A DNA stretch of 64,000 nucleotides, from the NCBI RefSeq assembly GCF_029854195.1, contig NZ_CP122960.1, positions 186,001 through 250,000 of the forward strand. Direction: 5' to 3'. The position numbers were made by a program, and so were the translations under genes. Shown piece after piece: positions 51,309 through 60,038 of the stretch. The notes below the pieces were generated by a model that searched no databases, was not told the DNA's origin, and saw only the letters and a program-made list of their open reading frames with translations. Positions within the stretch are counted from its first letter, which is position 1. The number at the start of each line of letters is the position of its first letter. The DNA is from Amylibacter sp. IMCC11727 (lineage in GTDB: Bacteria > Pseudomonadota > Alphaproteobacteria > Rhodobacterales > Rhodobacteraceae).

Positions 51309-52760
51309 ATGGCGCAATTTTTCAAATATTTTGTCCTGCTGGGCAACATGCGGACCGGGTCAAACCTGTTTGAGCAAAATATCCAATTGTTCGACTCCTT
51401 TTCCAGCCATGGGGAATTGTTTAACCCGCATTTTATCGGTTTTCTGAATCGTGATGAGGCCTTTGGCGTCACCATGCAAGAACGCGAGATCAAGCCGCAA
51501 AAATTGCTTAATCGGATGATTTCCAAAGAAAAAGACACGTTGCCTGGGTTTCGTCTGTTTTCCGATCATGATCCGCGTATTTTGCAGCATTGTTTGAACG
51601 ATCCAGAATGTGCAAAGATAATTTTGACGCGCAATCCACTGGATAGTTTTGTGTCGCACGCCATCGCAAAAGCCACGGATCAGTGGAAACTGACGGATGT
51701 GAGCAAACGCAAAAAGGCAAAGGTTCATTTTGATTTCTTAGAGTTCAAAGCCTATCTGACACGGCTTGAAAACTATTTGTCCGAAATCAAAACAACGCTG
51801 CAAAAAACCGGCCAAACCGCATTTCCGCTGGCGTTTGATGAGTTGAACGATTTGGAAGTGTACAACGGTTTGGCGCAGTTTTTGGGCAGCGAAGAAAAAC
51901 TGAAGCAGCTGGGGGATAAGATTATTCGTCAAAATCCAGAAGGCCTGCGTGACAAGGTTGAGAATTTTGATGAGATGACAGAACAAGTTCGCATGTTGGA
52001 TTTGCTCGGCTCTGATCTGATCCCGACGACGGAACAAGTTCGCAATCCAGGGTCCAAGAACTTTGTGGCTGCGTCCAACCCGCCGCTGTTGTTCATGGCT
52101 ATGCACAAGGGTGATTGTGATCCAGTTGTAACGTGGATGAAAGCACATCAAGAAAATGGCGGCCTGAGCAAAGGTATGAATCAAAAGCAGTTGAACGAAT
52201 GGCTGTCGGATCATCCCGTTCGCACATCTTTCACCGTTCTGCGTCATCCGTTGGACCGGGCCTACAACGCATTTTACAAACATATCTTTACGTCAGGTGA
52301 TGATTTGTTTCCTTGGATTAGAACGACCTTGGAAAACACATACGGAATGGAATTGCCCAGTAAGGGAATGACAGAAAAGCCAAACCGTACGGTTCTGGAA
52401 AATTCTGGTTACGGGGTAAAAGAACACCAGAAAGCATTCTTGGGATTCCTGCAGTTTTTGAAGGGTAACCTTCAGGGGCAAACCCGTGCGCGTGTTGATC
52501 AATCTTGGGCGTCCCAAAATTCCATTTTGCAGGGATATTGCAGATTGGCGTTTCCCGATACAATCGTGCGGTTTGAAAATCTGGCCGAAGATTTGCAGCG
52601 GATCGAGTCCAGTATGGGGCTTGGGCATGTGCCGCTTGCGCCTGAAAAAACGGATCAATGTTTCACGTTGTCAGATATCTATGATCCAGAAATGGATGCG
52701 ATCAGTCGCGACGTTTATGGCCGCGACTATGTCAAGTACGGCTTTGACAGCTGGGGTTAG
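51309..52760 (+). CDS. Two-part sulfotransferase
   Basis: 483 residues, about twice a single sulfotransferase domain. N-terminal part: YFVLLGNMRTGSNLFEQNI is a 5'-phosphosulfate-binding loop of the NodH type, and KIILTRNPLDSFVSHAIAKA is the 3'-phosphate motif. Second part from about 255: LLFMAMHKGDCDPVVTWMKAH takes the place of the first loop but lacks its usual residues, while TSFTVLRHPLDRAYNAFYKHIF is a good sulfotransferase family 2 3'-phosphate motif. PAPS-dependent sulfation of a glycan is inferred. The gene directly follows the Branch glycosyltransferase. Confidence 0.72.
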   Translation: MAQFFKYFVLLGNMRTGSNLFEQNIQLFDSFSSHGELFNPHFIGFLNRDEAFGVTMQEREIKPQKLLNRMISKEKDTLPGFRLFSDHDPRILQHCLNDPECAKIILTRNPLDSFVSHAIAKATDQWKLTDVSKRKKAKVHFDFLEFKAYLTRLENYLSEIKTTLQKTGQTAFPLAFDELNDLEVYNGLAQFLGSEEKLKQLGDKIIRQNPEGLRDKVENFDEMTEQVRMLDLLGSDLIPTTEQVRNPGSKNFVAASNPPLLFMAMHKGDCDPVVTWMKAHQENGGLSKGMNQKQLNEWLSDHPVRTSFTVLRHPLDRAYNAFYKHIFTSGDDLFPWIRTTLENTYGMELPSKGMTEKPNRTVLENSGYGVKEHQKAFLGFLQFLKGNLQGQTRARVDQSWASQNSILQGYCRLAFPDTIVRFENLAEDLQRIESSMGLGHVPLAPEKTDQCFTLSDIYDPEMDAISRDVYGRDYVKYGFDSWG

Positions 52761-52777
52761 CGAAACGCAGATGATCC

Positions 52778-52793
52778 CCGTTTTCGCAAACGG
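52778..52793. terminator. Hairpin between the sulfotransferase and ptsN ends
   Basis: CCGTTT (52778-52783) and AAACGG (52788-52793) form a six-pair stem between two convergent genes; on the leftward strand the loop is GCGA, a GNRA type. Weak T tract. Confidence 0.4.
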
Positions 52794-52795
52794 CT

Positions 52796-53260
52796 TTAAG
52801 CAGCCTTTGACGTTGTCAGTTCTGTCAAAATAGAAAACAAAGTCGCAGGGTCATTGTTGGCCCGCAGCGTTTTGCAGTTTTCTTCATTGCGCAGTGTACG
52901 GGACACCATCGCCAATGCTTTCAAATGCTCTGGGCTATCGTTTGCAGGTGCGAGCAATGTGAAGATTAGGTCCACAGGTTGGCGATCCATGCTGTCGAAA
53001 TTCACAGGTTTTTCGAGCCGATAAAACAGACCGACGATTGAGTCCAAAGATTCAAACCGTGCATGTGGAATGGCGACACCACGGCCAACGCCCGTGGTGC
53101 CAAGGTTTTCGCGTGCTTGCAAAGCTGAAAAGATCTCATCTGATTTGAGCCCATAAGTGGACTCTGCGTGTTCAGAGATATCTTGCAAAAGACGTTTCTT
53201 ACTGGACGCACCCACAGCAAACCGAACTGCGTTTTGGTCCAAAATTTCGGCCATTTCCAT
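52796..53260 (-). CDS. ptsN: PTS IIA-like nitrogen regulatory protein PtsN
   Basis: 154 residues. Phosphorylatable EIIA-Ntr protein of the nitrogen phosphotransferase system. The active histidine is His66 in GRGVAIPHARFESLD; VDLIFTLLAPANDSPEHLKAL is the following conserved block. Its partner proteins (PtsP, NPr) are not in the window. Follows hpf by 26 bases. Confidence 0.94.
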   Translation of the reverse strand: MEMAEILDQNAVRFAVGASSKKRLLQDISEHAESTYGLKSDEIFSALQARENLGTTGVGRGVAIPHARFESLDSIVGLFYRLEKPVNFDSMDRQPVDLIFTLLAPANDSPEHLKALAMVSRTLRNEENCKTLRANNDPATLFSILTELTTSKAA

Positions 53261-53286
53261 TTTTTATTCCAGCTTTGTTCACCGGA

Positions 53287-53856
53287 TTACACCGGGTCTA
53301 TCCATCCGATGTTACCATCGGCTCTTTTGTAGACCACGTTCACCCTTTTCTGCCCTTCGTTCTGAAATACCAAAACGTTCTCGTCGGCTAACTCCATTTG
53401 CATGACAGCTTCCCCGACGGACAAGGATTTAATCTTGGTCTGTGTTTCCGCGACAATGATGGGCTGCAACGTTTCAGGTTCGCTCGCATCTTCGCCTGCG
53501 TCTTCTTGAGCGAGGATATACGATGGAGCGCCGAAGGTTTCAACCGGTGTTGAACGATGCGTGTGGTGATCTTTCAAACGGCGCTTATACCTACGTAATT
53601 GTTTTTCCATCTTTTCTCGACATGCATCTAGAGAAGCGTAGATTTCACCAGCGTGCGCTTTGGCATTTACTGTTAATCCTGTGGATAAATGCACAGATGA
53701 TTCGCAGACGTATTCGTGCCTATCTTTGGAAAACGTGACATTGGCCTCGGTCGGTCGTTCTGCATATTTGGCAACAACGTCATTTAGTTCTTGTTGCACA
53801 TGCTGTTGCAAAGATTCGCCGATATCGAGTTGTTTTCCGCTGATTTGGTAACGCAT
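53287..53856 (-). CDS. hpf: Long-form ribosome hibernation promoting factor
   Basis: 189 residues. Long HPF with the S30AE domain (about 1-100; YQISGKQLDIGESLQQHVQQ) and the C-terminal dimerisation domain (about 130-189; IKSLSVGEAVMQMELADENV, FQNEGQKRVNVVYKRADGNI). Long HPF pairs ribosomes tail to tail into 100S dimers in stationary phase. AAAGGAG precedes the ATG. A candidate promoter lies at 54014-54042. Confidence 0.95.
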   Translation of the reverse strand: MRYQISGKQLDIGESLQQHVQQELNDVVAKYAERPTEANVTFSKDRHEYVCESSVHLSTGLTVNAKAHAGEIYASLDACREKMEKQLRRYKRRLKDHHTHRSTPVETFGAPSYILAQEDAGEDASEPETLQPIIVAETQTKIKSLSVGEAVMQMELADENVLVFQNEGQKRVNVVYKRADGNIGWIDPV

Positions 53857-54013
53857 TTAGGCTCCTTTCAAGAGTTTCAGAGCATGGCTCTGCCGGATGG
53901 TATTCATCCATAGATCGGCCCCTGTGCAGATGCACAGCACGTAACCATCAGACTGCTGCAAAGCGGCGGTTCTGATTGAAACACGTCAATAATGAAGGAG
54001 TGATCATACCTTA

Positions 54014-54042
54014 ACGATAGTGCGCCACGGCTGATGTTGCAA
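54014..54042 (-). promoter_or_regulatory. Candidate hpf promoter
   Basis: On the minus strand TTGCAA (54042-54037), 17 bases, TATCGT (54019-54014). It lies about 160 bases before the hpf start, in a gap where many proteobacteria carry rpoN. Confidence 0.45.
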
Positions 54043-54085
54043 CTTTTTAGCGATAAAATCTTTATCGAAAACGCGTGATCCAGCT

Positions 54086-54835
54086 CTAAACGCGGAACTC
54101 TTCGCCTAGGTAAACGCGACGAACGTCCTTGTTTTTCACGACATCTTCTGGGGGGCCAGACATCAGAACGCTGCCCCCATAAAGGATATAGGCACGGTCA
54201 ATAATTTCGAGTGTTTCACGCACGTTGTGATCTGTGATCAGAACGCCGATATCACGATTCTTGAGCTGCGCAACCAATGTGCGGATATCGCCAACAGCGA
54301 TCGGATCAACCCCAGCAAAGGGTTCATCGAGCAGCACATAATTCGGATTGCCTGCCAAACAGCGTGCGATTTCTACGCGGCGTCGCTCCCCCCCTGACAA
54401 AGCGACGGCGGGGCTGTCACGCAGGTGCGAGACCGAGAACTCTTCCATCAATTGTTCGGTGCGGTTGTGTCGATCGGCGCGATTTGATTCCCACAATTCA
54501 ACCACAGAAGCGATATTTTGTTGAACGGTCATTCCGCGGAAAATGCTGGCCTCTTGCGGCAGATACCCCAGTCCGAGACGAGCGCGGCGATACATTGGCA
54601 GGTCGGTCACATCCCGCCCATCAATGGATACGTTGCCTGTGTCCGCGGCGATCAGACCCGCGATTGAATAAAAGCTGGTGGTTTTACCGGCGCCATTGGG
54701 GCCGAGCAGCGCGACGACTTCGCCACGGTTCAAACGCATGGACACATCGGACAGCACTTTGCGTTTTTTGAACGATTTACTAAGCCCAACAACGGACAAG
54801 CCTGTGGGCGCTGCGTCGATTTCGGCTTTGGTCAT
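54086..54835 (-). CDS. lptB: LPS export ATPase LptB
   Basis: 249 residues. ATPase of the LptB2FGC transporter that extracts lipopolysaccharide from the inner membrane. Walker A ALLGPNGAGKTTSFYSIAGL (GPNGAGKT at residues 45-52), signature ALSGGERRRVEIARCLA, Walker B YVLLDEPFAGVDPIAVGDI, switch histidine in VLITDHNVRETLEI. Coupled to lptA by ATGA. Confidence 0.97.
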   Translation of the reverse strand: MTKAEIDAAPTGLSVVGLSKSFKKRKVLSDVSMRLNRGEVVALLGPNGAGKTTSFYSIAGLIAADTGNVSIDGRDVTDLPMYRRARLGLGYLPQEASIFRGMTVQQNIASVVELWESNRADRHNRTEQLMEEFSVSHLRDSPAVALSGGERRRVEIARCLAGNPNYVLLDEPFAGVDPIAVGDIRTLVAQLKNRDIGVLITDHNVRETLEIIDRAYILYGGSVLMSGPPEDVVKNKDVRRVYLGEEFRV

Positions 54836-55326
54836 GGATCAGTTTTCGGAACAAACACAGTTTTGACGTTGCCGCTCATGGTGCCGCGATTTGTTTTTAG
54901 ATCAAGGCTGAGTTTATCACCTGAAATGGCGTTTACGCCCTGCACCAAAACCACATCGCCTGTAAGGTCAACGGTGCCTGACCCAACTTTGTAGACCCCG
55001 TTTTGGGCTTCGGCCACTTCGGTTCCGTTGGTGAACATCACATTTGATGTGGCCGTGACCGTTTCAATGGCGCTTTGTTCTGCGTTGTACTGCACTTTGA
55101 TCTTGTTCGCGGCGAGGATCAGCTCCCCTTGTACAACGCGGGCGTTGCCTTCGAATGTGGCGGTATTTGAATCCTGCTCAACTGTCAGGTTGTCTGCAGT
55201 CACTTCAACAGGTTGAGAGCCGTCAATCTCCACAGGGCTTAGCGCGATGCCAGTACCTTGGGCCAAAACTGGACCAGCCAATAACACGGCCAAAACCGTA
55301 AAGACGTGCAAAATGTGATGGCGCAT
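54832..55326 (-). CDS. lptA: LPS transport periplasmic protein LptA
   Basis: 164 residues. Periplasmic beta-jellyroll bridge for LPS. Signal peptide at the start (MRHHILHVFTVLAVLLAGPV then LAQ). The OstA-like domain follows: DGSQPVEVTADNLTVEQDSN, AANKIKVQYNAE, QNGVYKVGSGTVDLTGDVVL, SGDKLSLDLKTNRGTMSG. ATG 55326 has GGGGG upstream; a TTG at 55338 is a less likely start. Between lptC and lptB in a tight leftward operon. Confidence 0.92.
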   Translation of the reverse strand: MRHHILHVFTVLAVLLAGPVLAQGTGIALSPVEIDGSQPVEVTADNLTVEQDSNTATFEGNARVVQGELILAANKIKVQYNAEQSAIETVTATSNVMFTNGTEVAEAQNGVYKVGSGTVDLTGDVVLVQGVNAISGDKLSLDLKTNRGTMSGNVKTVFVPKTDP

Positions 55327-55340
55327 ATCGGCCCCCAAAG

Positions 55341-55985
55341 TTAACCCTTCGCAGGGTTGTATATCAATTTAACGCCTTTGTTAAACATAAGAACGGCGTT
55401 GCCTGTTGGATTTTGATCAAGGTCCTGTGTCAGCGTCATTGCGCCCGCTTCGATAGAGCCAAGCGGCCCATTCGCAATGACGGGTCCTTCGCTGTAAAGG
55501 TTGCCTGTTTTAAAGTTAATAGCGACGCTTGTGCTTGTGGCGGTGTAGCCATCTGTGGTGCGCAGGCTCACCCCATCGGACAAAATGGCTTCGTTGGTGC
55601 GAATGTTTAATGCGCCAAGACCAGCCACGGTGCGCATGGTTCGCCCATCCTGAAAATTGATCGTGGTGCGCGGTTTGCTGAGGTCAATTTTCGTTGGTCT
55701 GGCCCCGTCAGGCAGTGCCCAATCTGCGTTGATCGTAAACGCATCGCCCGATTTGGTGACGCCAGAAAAATTGGGGTTTGTTATCCGTTGACCAATGGCG
55801 AGCTCTGCCAGAGGACCATCTTCAATGAATTCAGAAATTTCGGACAGTTTGTTTGCATTGGACAGCAGGAAAATACTGCCAATCAAAACGATACCCACAA
55901 TCGGGAACGCCCATTTCAACACACGCACCATACGTGAATATCCATCGCGTTTTGAAACGCCAACTATGGGTTCTTGGTTTTTCAC
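55341..55985 (-). CDS. lptC: LPS export component LptC
   Basis: 214 residues. Single N-terminal membrane helix (VLKWAFPIVGIVLIGSIFLL) and a periplasmic jellyroll domain (TINADWALPDGARPTKIDLS; YTATSTSVAINFKTGNLYSE) that hands LPS from LptBFG to LptA. Sequence conservation of this family is low, so the call rests on architecture and on its position before lptA-lptB. Confidence 0.88.
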   Translation of the reverse strand: MKNQEPIVGVSKRDGYSRMVRVLKWAFPIVGIVLIGSIFLLSNANKLSEISEFIEDGPLAELAIGQRITNPNFSGVTKSGDAFTINADWALPDGARPTKIDLSKPRTTINFQDGRTMRTVAGLGALNIRTNEAILSDGVSLRTTDGYTATSTSVAINFKTGNLYSEGPVIANGPLGSIEAGAMTLTQDLDQNPTGNAVLMFNKGVKLIYNPAKG

Positions 55986-55988
55986 GGG

Positions 55989-56600
55989 TTAATGCGCGAA
56001 AATGTCGGTGTCAGGCCAGCCCATAAGATCGAGGGCCGCGCGATGGGGTAGGAAATCGAAACACGCCTGTGCCATCTCGGTGCGGCCTTCGCGGGCCAAC
56101 CGAATGTCCAATTCCCCTTTTAGGCGGTGCAGGTACAAAACATCTGACGCGGCATAGTCAATTTGCGCTTGGGTCAAGGTTGTTGCACCCCAATCAGAGC
56201 TTTGCTGCTGTTTGGAAATATCAACGCCGATCAATTCTTGCGTTAGGTTCTTTAATCCATGACGGTCCGTATAGGTGCGCACAAGTTTGGACGCGATTTT
56301 TGTGCAATACACGGGTGATGTGCGAACACCAAAGCGATTTTCCATTACTGCAATGTCAAAGCGGCCAAAGTGAAACAGTTTTAGCTGTTCAGGGTTGGCG
56401 AGCATTTTACACAGATTGGGCGCAGATGTTTGATCCTTGGCGATTTGCACGAGATGCGCATTGCCATCGCCAGAGGACAGCTGGATCACACACAGACGAT
56501 CACGGTGCGGGATGAGTCCCATTGTCTCGCTATCAATCGCAACAATCGGACCAAGGTCCAAATCATCGGGAAGATCACCTTGGTGAAGATGGTTTGCCAT
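55989..56600 (-). CDS. rnd: Short ribonuclease D-like 3'-5' exonuclease
   Basis: 203 residues. DEDDy exonuclease domain only: VAIDSETMGLIPHRDRLCVI (motif I), LKLFHFGRFDIAVMENRFG (motif II) and TLTQAQIDYAASDVLYLHRL (motif III, Y-x3-D). The C-terminal HRDC domains of E. coli RNase D are absent, which is usual for the alphaproteobacterial short form. The start at MANHLHQGDLP is preferred to the GTG at 56612. First gene of the leftward operon with lptC, lptA and lptB. Confidence 0.88.
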   Translation of the reverse strand: MANHLHQGDLPDDLDLGPIVAIDSETMGLIPHRDRLCVIQLSSGDGNAHLVQIAKDQTSAPNLCKMLANPEQLKLFHFGRFDIAVMENRFGVRTSPVYCTKIASKLVRTYTDRHGLKNLTQELIGVDISKQQQSSDWGATTLTQAQIDYAASDVLYLHRLKGELDIRLAREGRTEMAQACFDFLPHRAALDLMGWPDTDIFAH

Positions 56601-56699
56601 TCCTGCGCTCACTTTACTTGTTCATATACCGCAGGAGTAAACATAGGGGTAAATAGGGCTGGATTAAAGACCTGAGACGCAATGTGGTTTAAACAATAC

Positions 56700-56735
56700 G
56701 TTACATAAAACAAAAAAAAATCTATTTTGTGTAAC
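56700..56735. promoter_or_regulatory. Inverted repeat in the paa promoter region
   Basis: GTTACATAAAA (56700-56710) and TTTTGTGTAAC (56725-56735) form an 11-base inverted repeat with one mismatch and a 14-base AT-rich spacer. It lies about 70 bases before the thiolase start and is a good candidate operator, for PaaR or another regulator. Confidence 0.5.
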
Positions 56736-56805
56736 ATTATGTTTTACAGAAGTGCCCATGCTTGATAAATATAGTCAGGGTCGCACGAAATCACAGGAAT
56801 CGCAG

Positions 56806-58002
56806 ATGAACGCCTTTATCATTGATGCAGTTAGAACGCCGATTGGCCGATATGGCGGATCCCTGTCTTCGGTTCGGACAGATGACCTTGCGGCTTTGCC
56901 TATTGCGGCGCTGATGGAACGCAATTCATCTGTGGACTGGGGGCAGGTGGATGATGTGATCCTTGGCGATGCGAACCAGGCTGGCGAAGACAATCGCAAC
57001 GTAGCGCGGATGGCGACCTTGCTTGCAGGCCTACCGATCGAAGTTCCAGGTACGACCATCAACCGTTTGTGCGCATCGGGTATGGATAGTGTTGGCATGG
57101 CGTCTCGGGGCATCAAGGCTGGGGATTACCGCTATTCCATCGCTGGCGGTGTCGAAAGCATGAGCCGTGCGCCGTTTGTCATGCCAAAAGCCACATCAGC
57201 CTTTACCCGTTCAAATGCGGTTTATGACACAACCATCGGCTGGCGGTTTGTGAACAAAAAGATGAAGGATCGCTTTGGCATCGATTCCATGCCACAAACA
57301 GCGGATAATGTGGCCGAAGATTTTGATATCAGCCGCGAAGACCAAGATGCTTTTGCCGCGCGCTCACAGGCCCGTTGGGATGCCGCGCATAAGGCGGGGC
57401 ATTTTGCGGATGAGATTATTCCCGTCACAATTCCACAGCGCAAAGGCGATGACATTATTTTTGACACAGACGAACATCCGCGTCCTGGTGTGACTGCCGA
57501 AAAACTGGGTGGTCTGAAGGGCGTGAATGGCCCTGATTTATCCGTAACAGCAGGCAATGCGTCAGGCGTAAACGACGGTGCGGGGGCGTTGTTGTTGTGT
57601 AACGAAGCACTGGCGCAGAATCATGAGCCGATTGCTCGTGTCGTTGCGATGGCGACAGCGGGTGTGGAGCCGCGTATTATGGGCATTGGCCCTGTACCAG
57701 CCACGCGAAAGGTGCTGGATCTGGCAGGCCTGACCATCGACCAAATGGATGTGATTGAACTGAACGAAGCGTTTGCCAGCCAAGGGCTCGCCACGCTGCG
57801 GGCGCTGGGCATTCCAGATGATGCGCAACACGTGAACCCAAACGGGGGTGCGATTGCGATTGGCCACCCGCTTGGCATGTCGGGGTCTCGTCTTGTGATG
57901 GCAGCGGCTTATCATTTGAAACGAACAGGCGGGCGTTATGGGCTCTGCACAATGTGTGTGGGTGTGGGCCAAGGTGCTGCCATGATTATCGAACGCGTTT
58001 AG
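56806..58002 (+). CDS. paaJ: Acetyl-CoA acyltransferase, 3-oxoadipyl-CoA thiolase type
   Basis: 398 residues. Thiolase acting on 3-oxoadipyl-CoA, the last step of phenylacetate degradation, giving succinyl-CoA and acetyl-CoA. Nucleophilic Cys89 in INRLCASGMDSVG, NEAFASQGLATLRALG, GGAIAIGHPLGMSGSR (base histidine) and CTMCVGVGQGAAM (second cysteine). AGGA stands eight bases before ATG 56806; an upstream ATG at 56752 is unsupported. It leads the paaABCDE operon, 12 bases before paaA. Confidence 0.9.
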   Translation: MNAFIIDAVRTPIGRYGGSLSSVRTDDLAALPIAALMERNSSVDWGQVDDVILGDANQAGEDNRNVARMATLLAGLPIEVPGTTINRLCASGMDSVGMASRGIKAGDYRYSIAGGVESMSRAPFVMPKATSAFTRSNAVYDTTIGWRFVNKKMKDRFGIDSMPQTADNVAEDFDISREDQDAFAARSQARWDAAHKAGHFADEIIPVTIPQRKGDDIIFDTDEHPRPGVTAEKLGGLKGVNGPDLSVTAGNASGVNDGAGALLLCNEALAQNHEPIARVVAMATAGVEPRIMGIGPVPATRKVLDLAGLTIDQMDVIELNEAFASQGLATLRALGIPDDAQHVNPNGGAIAIGHPLGMSGSRLVMAAAYHLKRTGGRYGLCTMCVGVGQGAAMIIERV

Positions 58003-58014
58003 AGGAGAGACCAG

Positions 58015-58992
58015 ATGTATGCACAGATGATTAAGTCCGAAGCGACGCAGGACGATCCAGAAAAGCTCGCGGCATTTCAGGCGCGCATTGATGCAGGGGA
58101 AAAGATCGAACCCAAGGAATGGATGCCTGTTGGGTATCGCAAAACCTTGATCCGCCAGATCGGCCAACACGCGCATTCTGAAATTGTGGGGCAGCTGCCC
58201 GAAGGCAATTGGATCACACGCGCACCTACGCTGGAACGTAAGGCGATTCTGCTGGCCAAAGTACAAGACGAAGCAGGCCATGGTTTATATCTTTATTGTG
58301 CTGCCGAAACGCTAGGCGTGTCCCGTGATGAAATGACTGAAATGTTGCTTGATGGGCGGATGAAGTATTCGTCGATCTTTAACTATCCCACACTGACATG
58401 GGCCGACATGGGCGCTGTTGGTTGGTTGGTTGATGGCGCAGCGATCATGAACCAAGTGCCTTTGCAGCGCACATCCTTTGGCCCCTATGCTCGGGCCATG
58501 GTGCGGATTTGTAAGGAAGAAAGTTTCCACCAGCGCCAAGGGTACGACATCATGATGACCATGTGTAACGGCACAGATGAGCAGAAAAAGATGGCCCAAG
58601 ATGCATTGAACCGCATGTGGTTTCCTGCGCTGATGATGTTCGGTCCGAGCGATAAGGACAGCACGCATTCGGTGCAATCTATGTCTTGGAAAATCAAGAT
58701 GAACACCAACGATGAGTTGCGTCAAAAATTCGTAGATTTGACCGTGCCTCAGGCAGAATACCTCGGTCTGACCATTCCGGATGAAACCCTGAAATGGAAC
58801 GAAGAAAAGGGCGGTTACGATTTCGCCGAGCCTGATTGGGACGAGTTCTTTGATGTGCTGCGCGGCAATGGTCCGTGTAACGCTGAACGCATCGAAGCAC
58901 GGCAAAAGGCATGGGATGATGGCGCATGGGTGCGTGACGGTTTGATGGCCCATGCGGCCAAACGCAAAGCACAGAAAGAGGCAGCCCAATGA
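58015..58992 (+). CDS. paaA: Phenylacetyl-CoA epoxidase subunit PaaA
   Basis: 325 residues. Catalytic alpha subunit of the 1,2-phenylacetyl-CoA epoxidase. Diiron ligands sit in the pairs KVQDEAGHGLYLYCAAETLG and VRICKEESFHQRQGYDIMMT. Length and the MNQVPLQRTSFGPYARAMVR segment match PaaA. AGGAGAG precedes the ATG. Coupled to paaB by ATGA. Confidence 0.96.
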   Translation: MYAQMIKSEATQDDPEKLAAFQARIDAGEKIEPKEWMPVGYRKTLIRQIGQHAHSEIVGQLPEGNWITRAPTLERKAILLAKVQDEAGHGLYLYCAAETLGVSRDEMTEMLLDGRMKYSSIFNYPTLTWADMGAVGWLVDGAAIMNQVPLQRTSFGPYARAMVRICKEESFHQRQGYDIMMTMCNGTDEQKKMAQDALNRMWFPALMMFGPSDKDSTHSVQSMSWKIKMNTNDELRQKFVDLTVPQAEYLGLTIPDETLKWNEEKGGYDFAEPDWDEFFDVLRGNGPCNAERIEARQKAWDDGAWVRDGLMAHAAKRKAQKEAAQ

Positions 58993-59282
58993 GCGACACA
59001 AAGAAAGAATGGCCCCTATGGGAAGTGTTCATTCGCGGCCAACATGGCATGAGCCATCGCCACGTAGGCAGCCTGCATGCTGCGGATGAGGAAATGGCAA
59101 TCTTGAATGCGCGCGATGTTTACACACGGCGCAACGAAGGGGTGTCCATCTGGGTTGTAGAAGCCAAAAACATAACGGCATCATCGCCCGATCAAAAGGG
59201 CCCGATGTACGAACCTTCCAATTCCAAAGTGTATCGTCACCCCACCTTTTTTGACATTCCAGATGACGTAGGCGCGATGTAA
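58989..59282 (+). CDS. paaB: Phenylacetyl-CoA epoxidase subunit PaaB
   Basis: 97 residues. Small structural subunit of the epoxidase complex; bridges the PaaA-PaaC pairs. WPLWEVFIRGQHGMSHRHVG, LHAADEEMAILNARDVYTRR and SIWVVEAKNI are the family core. Overlaps paaA by four bases and paaC by one (TAATG). Confidence 0.95.
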   Translation: MSDTKKEWPLWEVFIRGQHGMSHRHVGSLHAADEEMAILNARDVYTRRNEGVSIWVVEAKNITASSPDQKGPMYEPSNSKVYRHPTFFDIPDDVGAM

Positions 59283-60037
59283 TGACCGATCCGTTATTTG
59301 AATACCTGCTACGCCAAGGGGACAACGCGTTGGTTCTAGGCCACCGTGTATCTGAATGGTGTGGCATGGCCCCAGCGATTGAAGAAGACATCGCATTGGC
59401 CAACATCGGATTGGATCTGATTGGGCAAACGCAGATGTGGCTTGGTTACGCTGCCGAGGTAGAAGGCAAGGGCCGTGACGCAGACGCATTGGCGTTTCGC
59501 CGTGATGTTTGGGATTTTCGCAATCTGTTGCTGGTGGAACAAACTAACGGGGATTTTGGCAAAACCCTGATGCGACAGTTTTTGTTTGACGCCTTCAATG
59601 TGCTGAACCTGACGGCACTGACAAAATCTTCCTATCCGCGGATTGCAGAGATTGCTGCAAAAACGGTGAAAGAAGCAGAATATCATCTGGAGCGGTCACG
59701 TGAAACGGTGATTGCGCTGGGCGACGGTACAGAAGAAAGCAATGCACGGATGCAAAAAGCGCTGACTACCTTGTGGCCGTTTGCTGGTGAAATGTTCGTA
59801 ATGGATGATGTGGACAGCGCCATGGCTGATATGGGCATTGCACCTGATTTGGCGGCGTTGCGCAAAGAATGGGATGCAATAGTTTTGCCAACGCTCAGCA
59901 GTGCAATGTTAACTGTACCAGACAGTGATTTTGCCCATAAAGGGGGTAAAAACGGTGTGCGCCATTCAGAGCATTTGGGCCATATGTTGGCCACGATGCA
60001 GTATCTACAGCGGGCTTATCCTGACGCGCGGTGGTGA
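59282..60037 (+). CDS. paaC: Phenylacetyl-CoA epoxidase subunit PaaC
   Basis: 251 residues. Structural beta subunit of the epoxidase with a ferritin-like fold lacking a diiron site: LFEYLLRQGDNALVLGHRVS, EEDIALANIGLDLIGQTQMW, EQTNGDFGKTLMRQFLFDAF and KEAEYHLERSRETVIALGDG. Overlaps paaB by one base and is followed by paaD after one base. Confidence 0.95.
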   Translation: MTDPLFEYLLRQGDNALVLGHRVSEWCGMAPAIEEDIALANIGLDLIGQTQMWLGYAAEVEGKGRDADALAFRRDVWDFRNLLLVEQTNGDFGKTLMRQFLFDAFNVLNLTALTKSSYPRIAEIAAKTVKEAEYHLERSRETVIALGDGTEESNARMQKALTTLWPFAGEMFVMDDVDSAMADMGIAPDLAALRKEWDAIVLPTLSSAMLTVPDSDFAHKGGKNGVRHSEHLGHMLATMQYLQRAYPDARW

Positions 60038-60038
60038 T

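Noticed and set aside
54051..54067. CGATAAA / TTTATCG hairpin downstream of lptB
   Set aside because: Only AT-rich pairs and no T tract; too weak to call a terminator.
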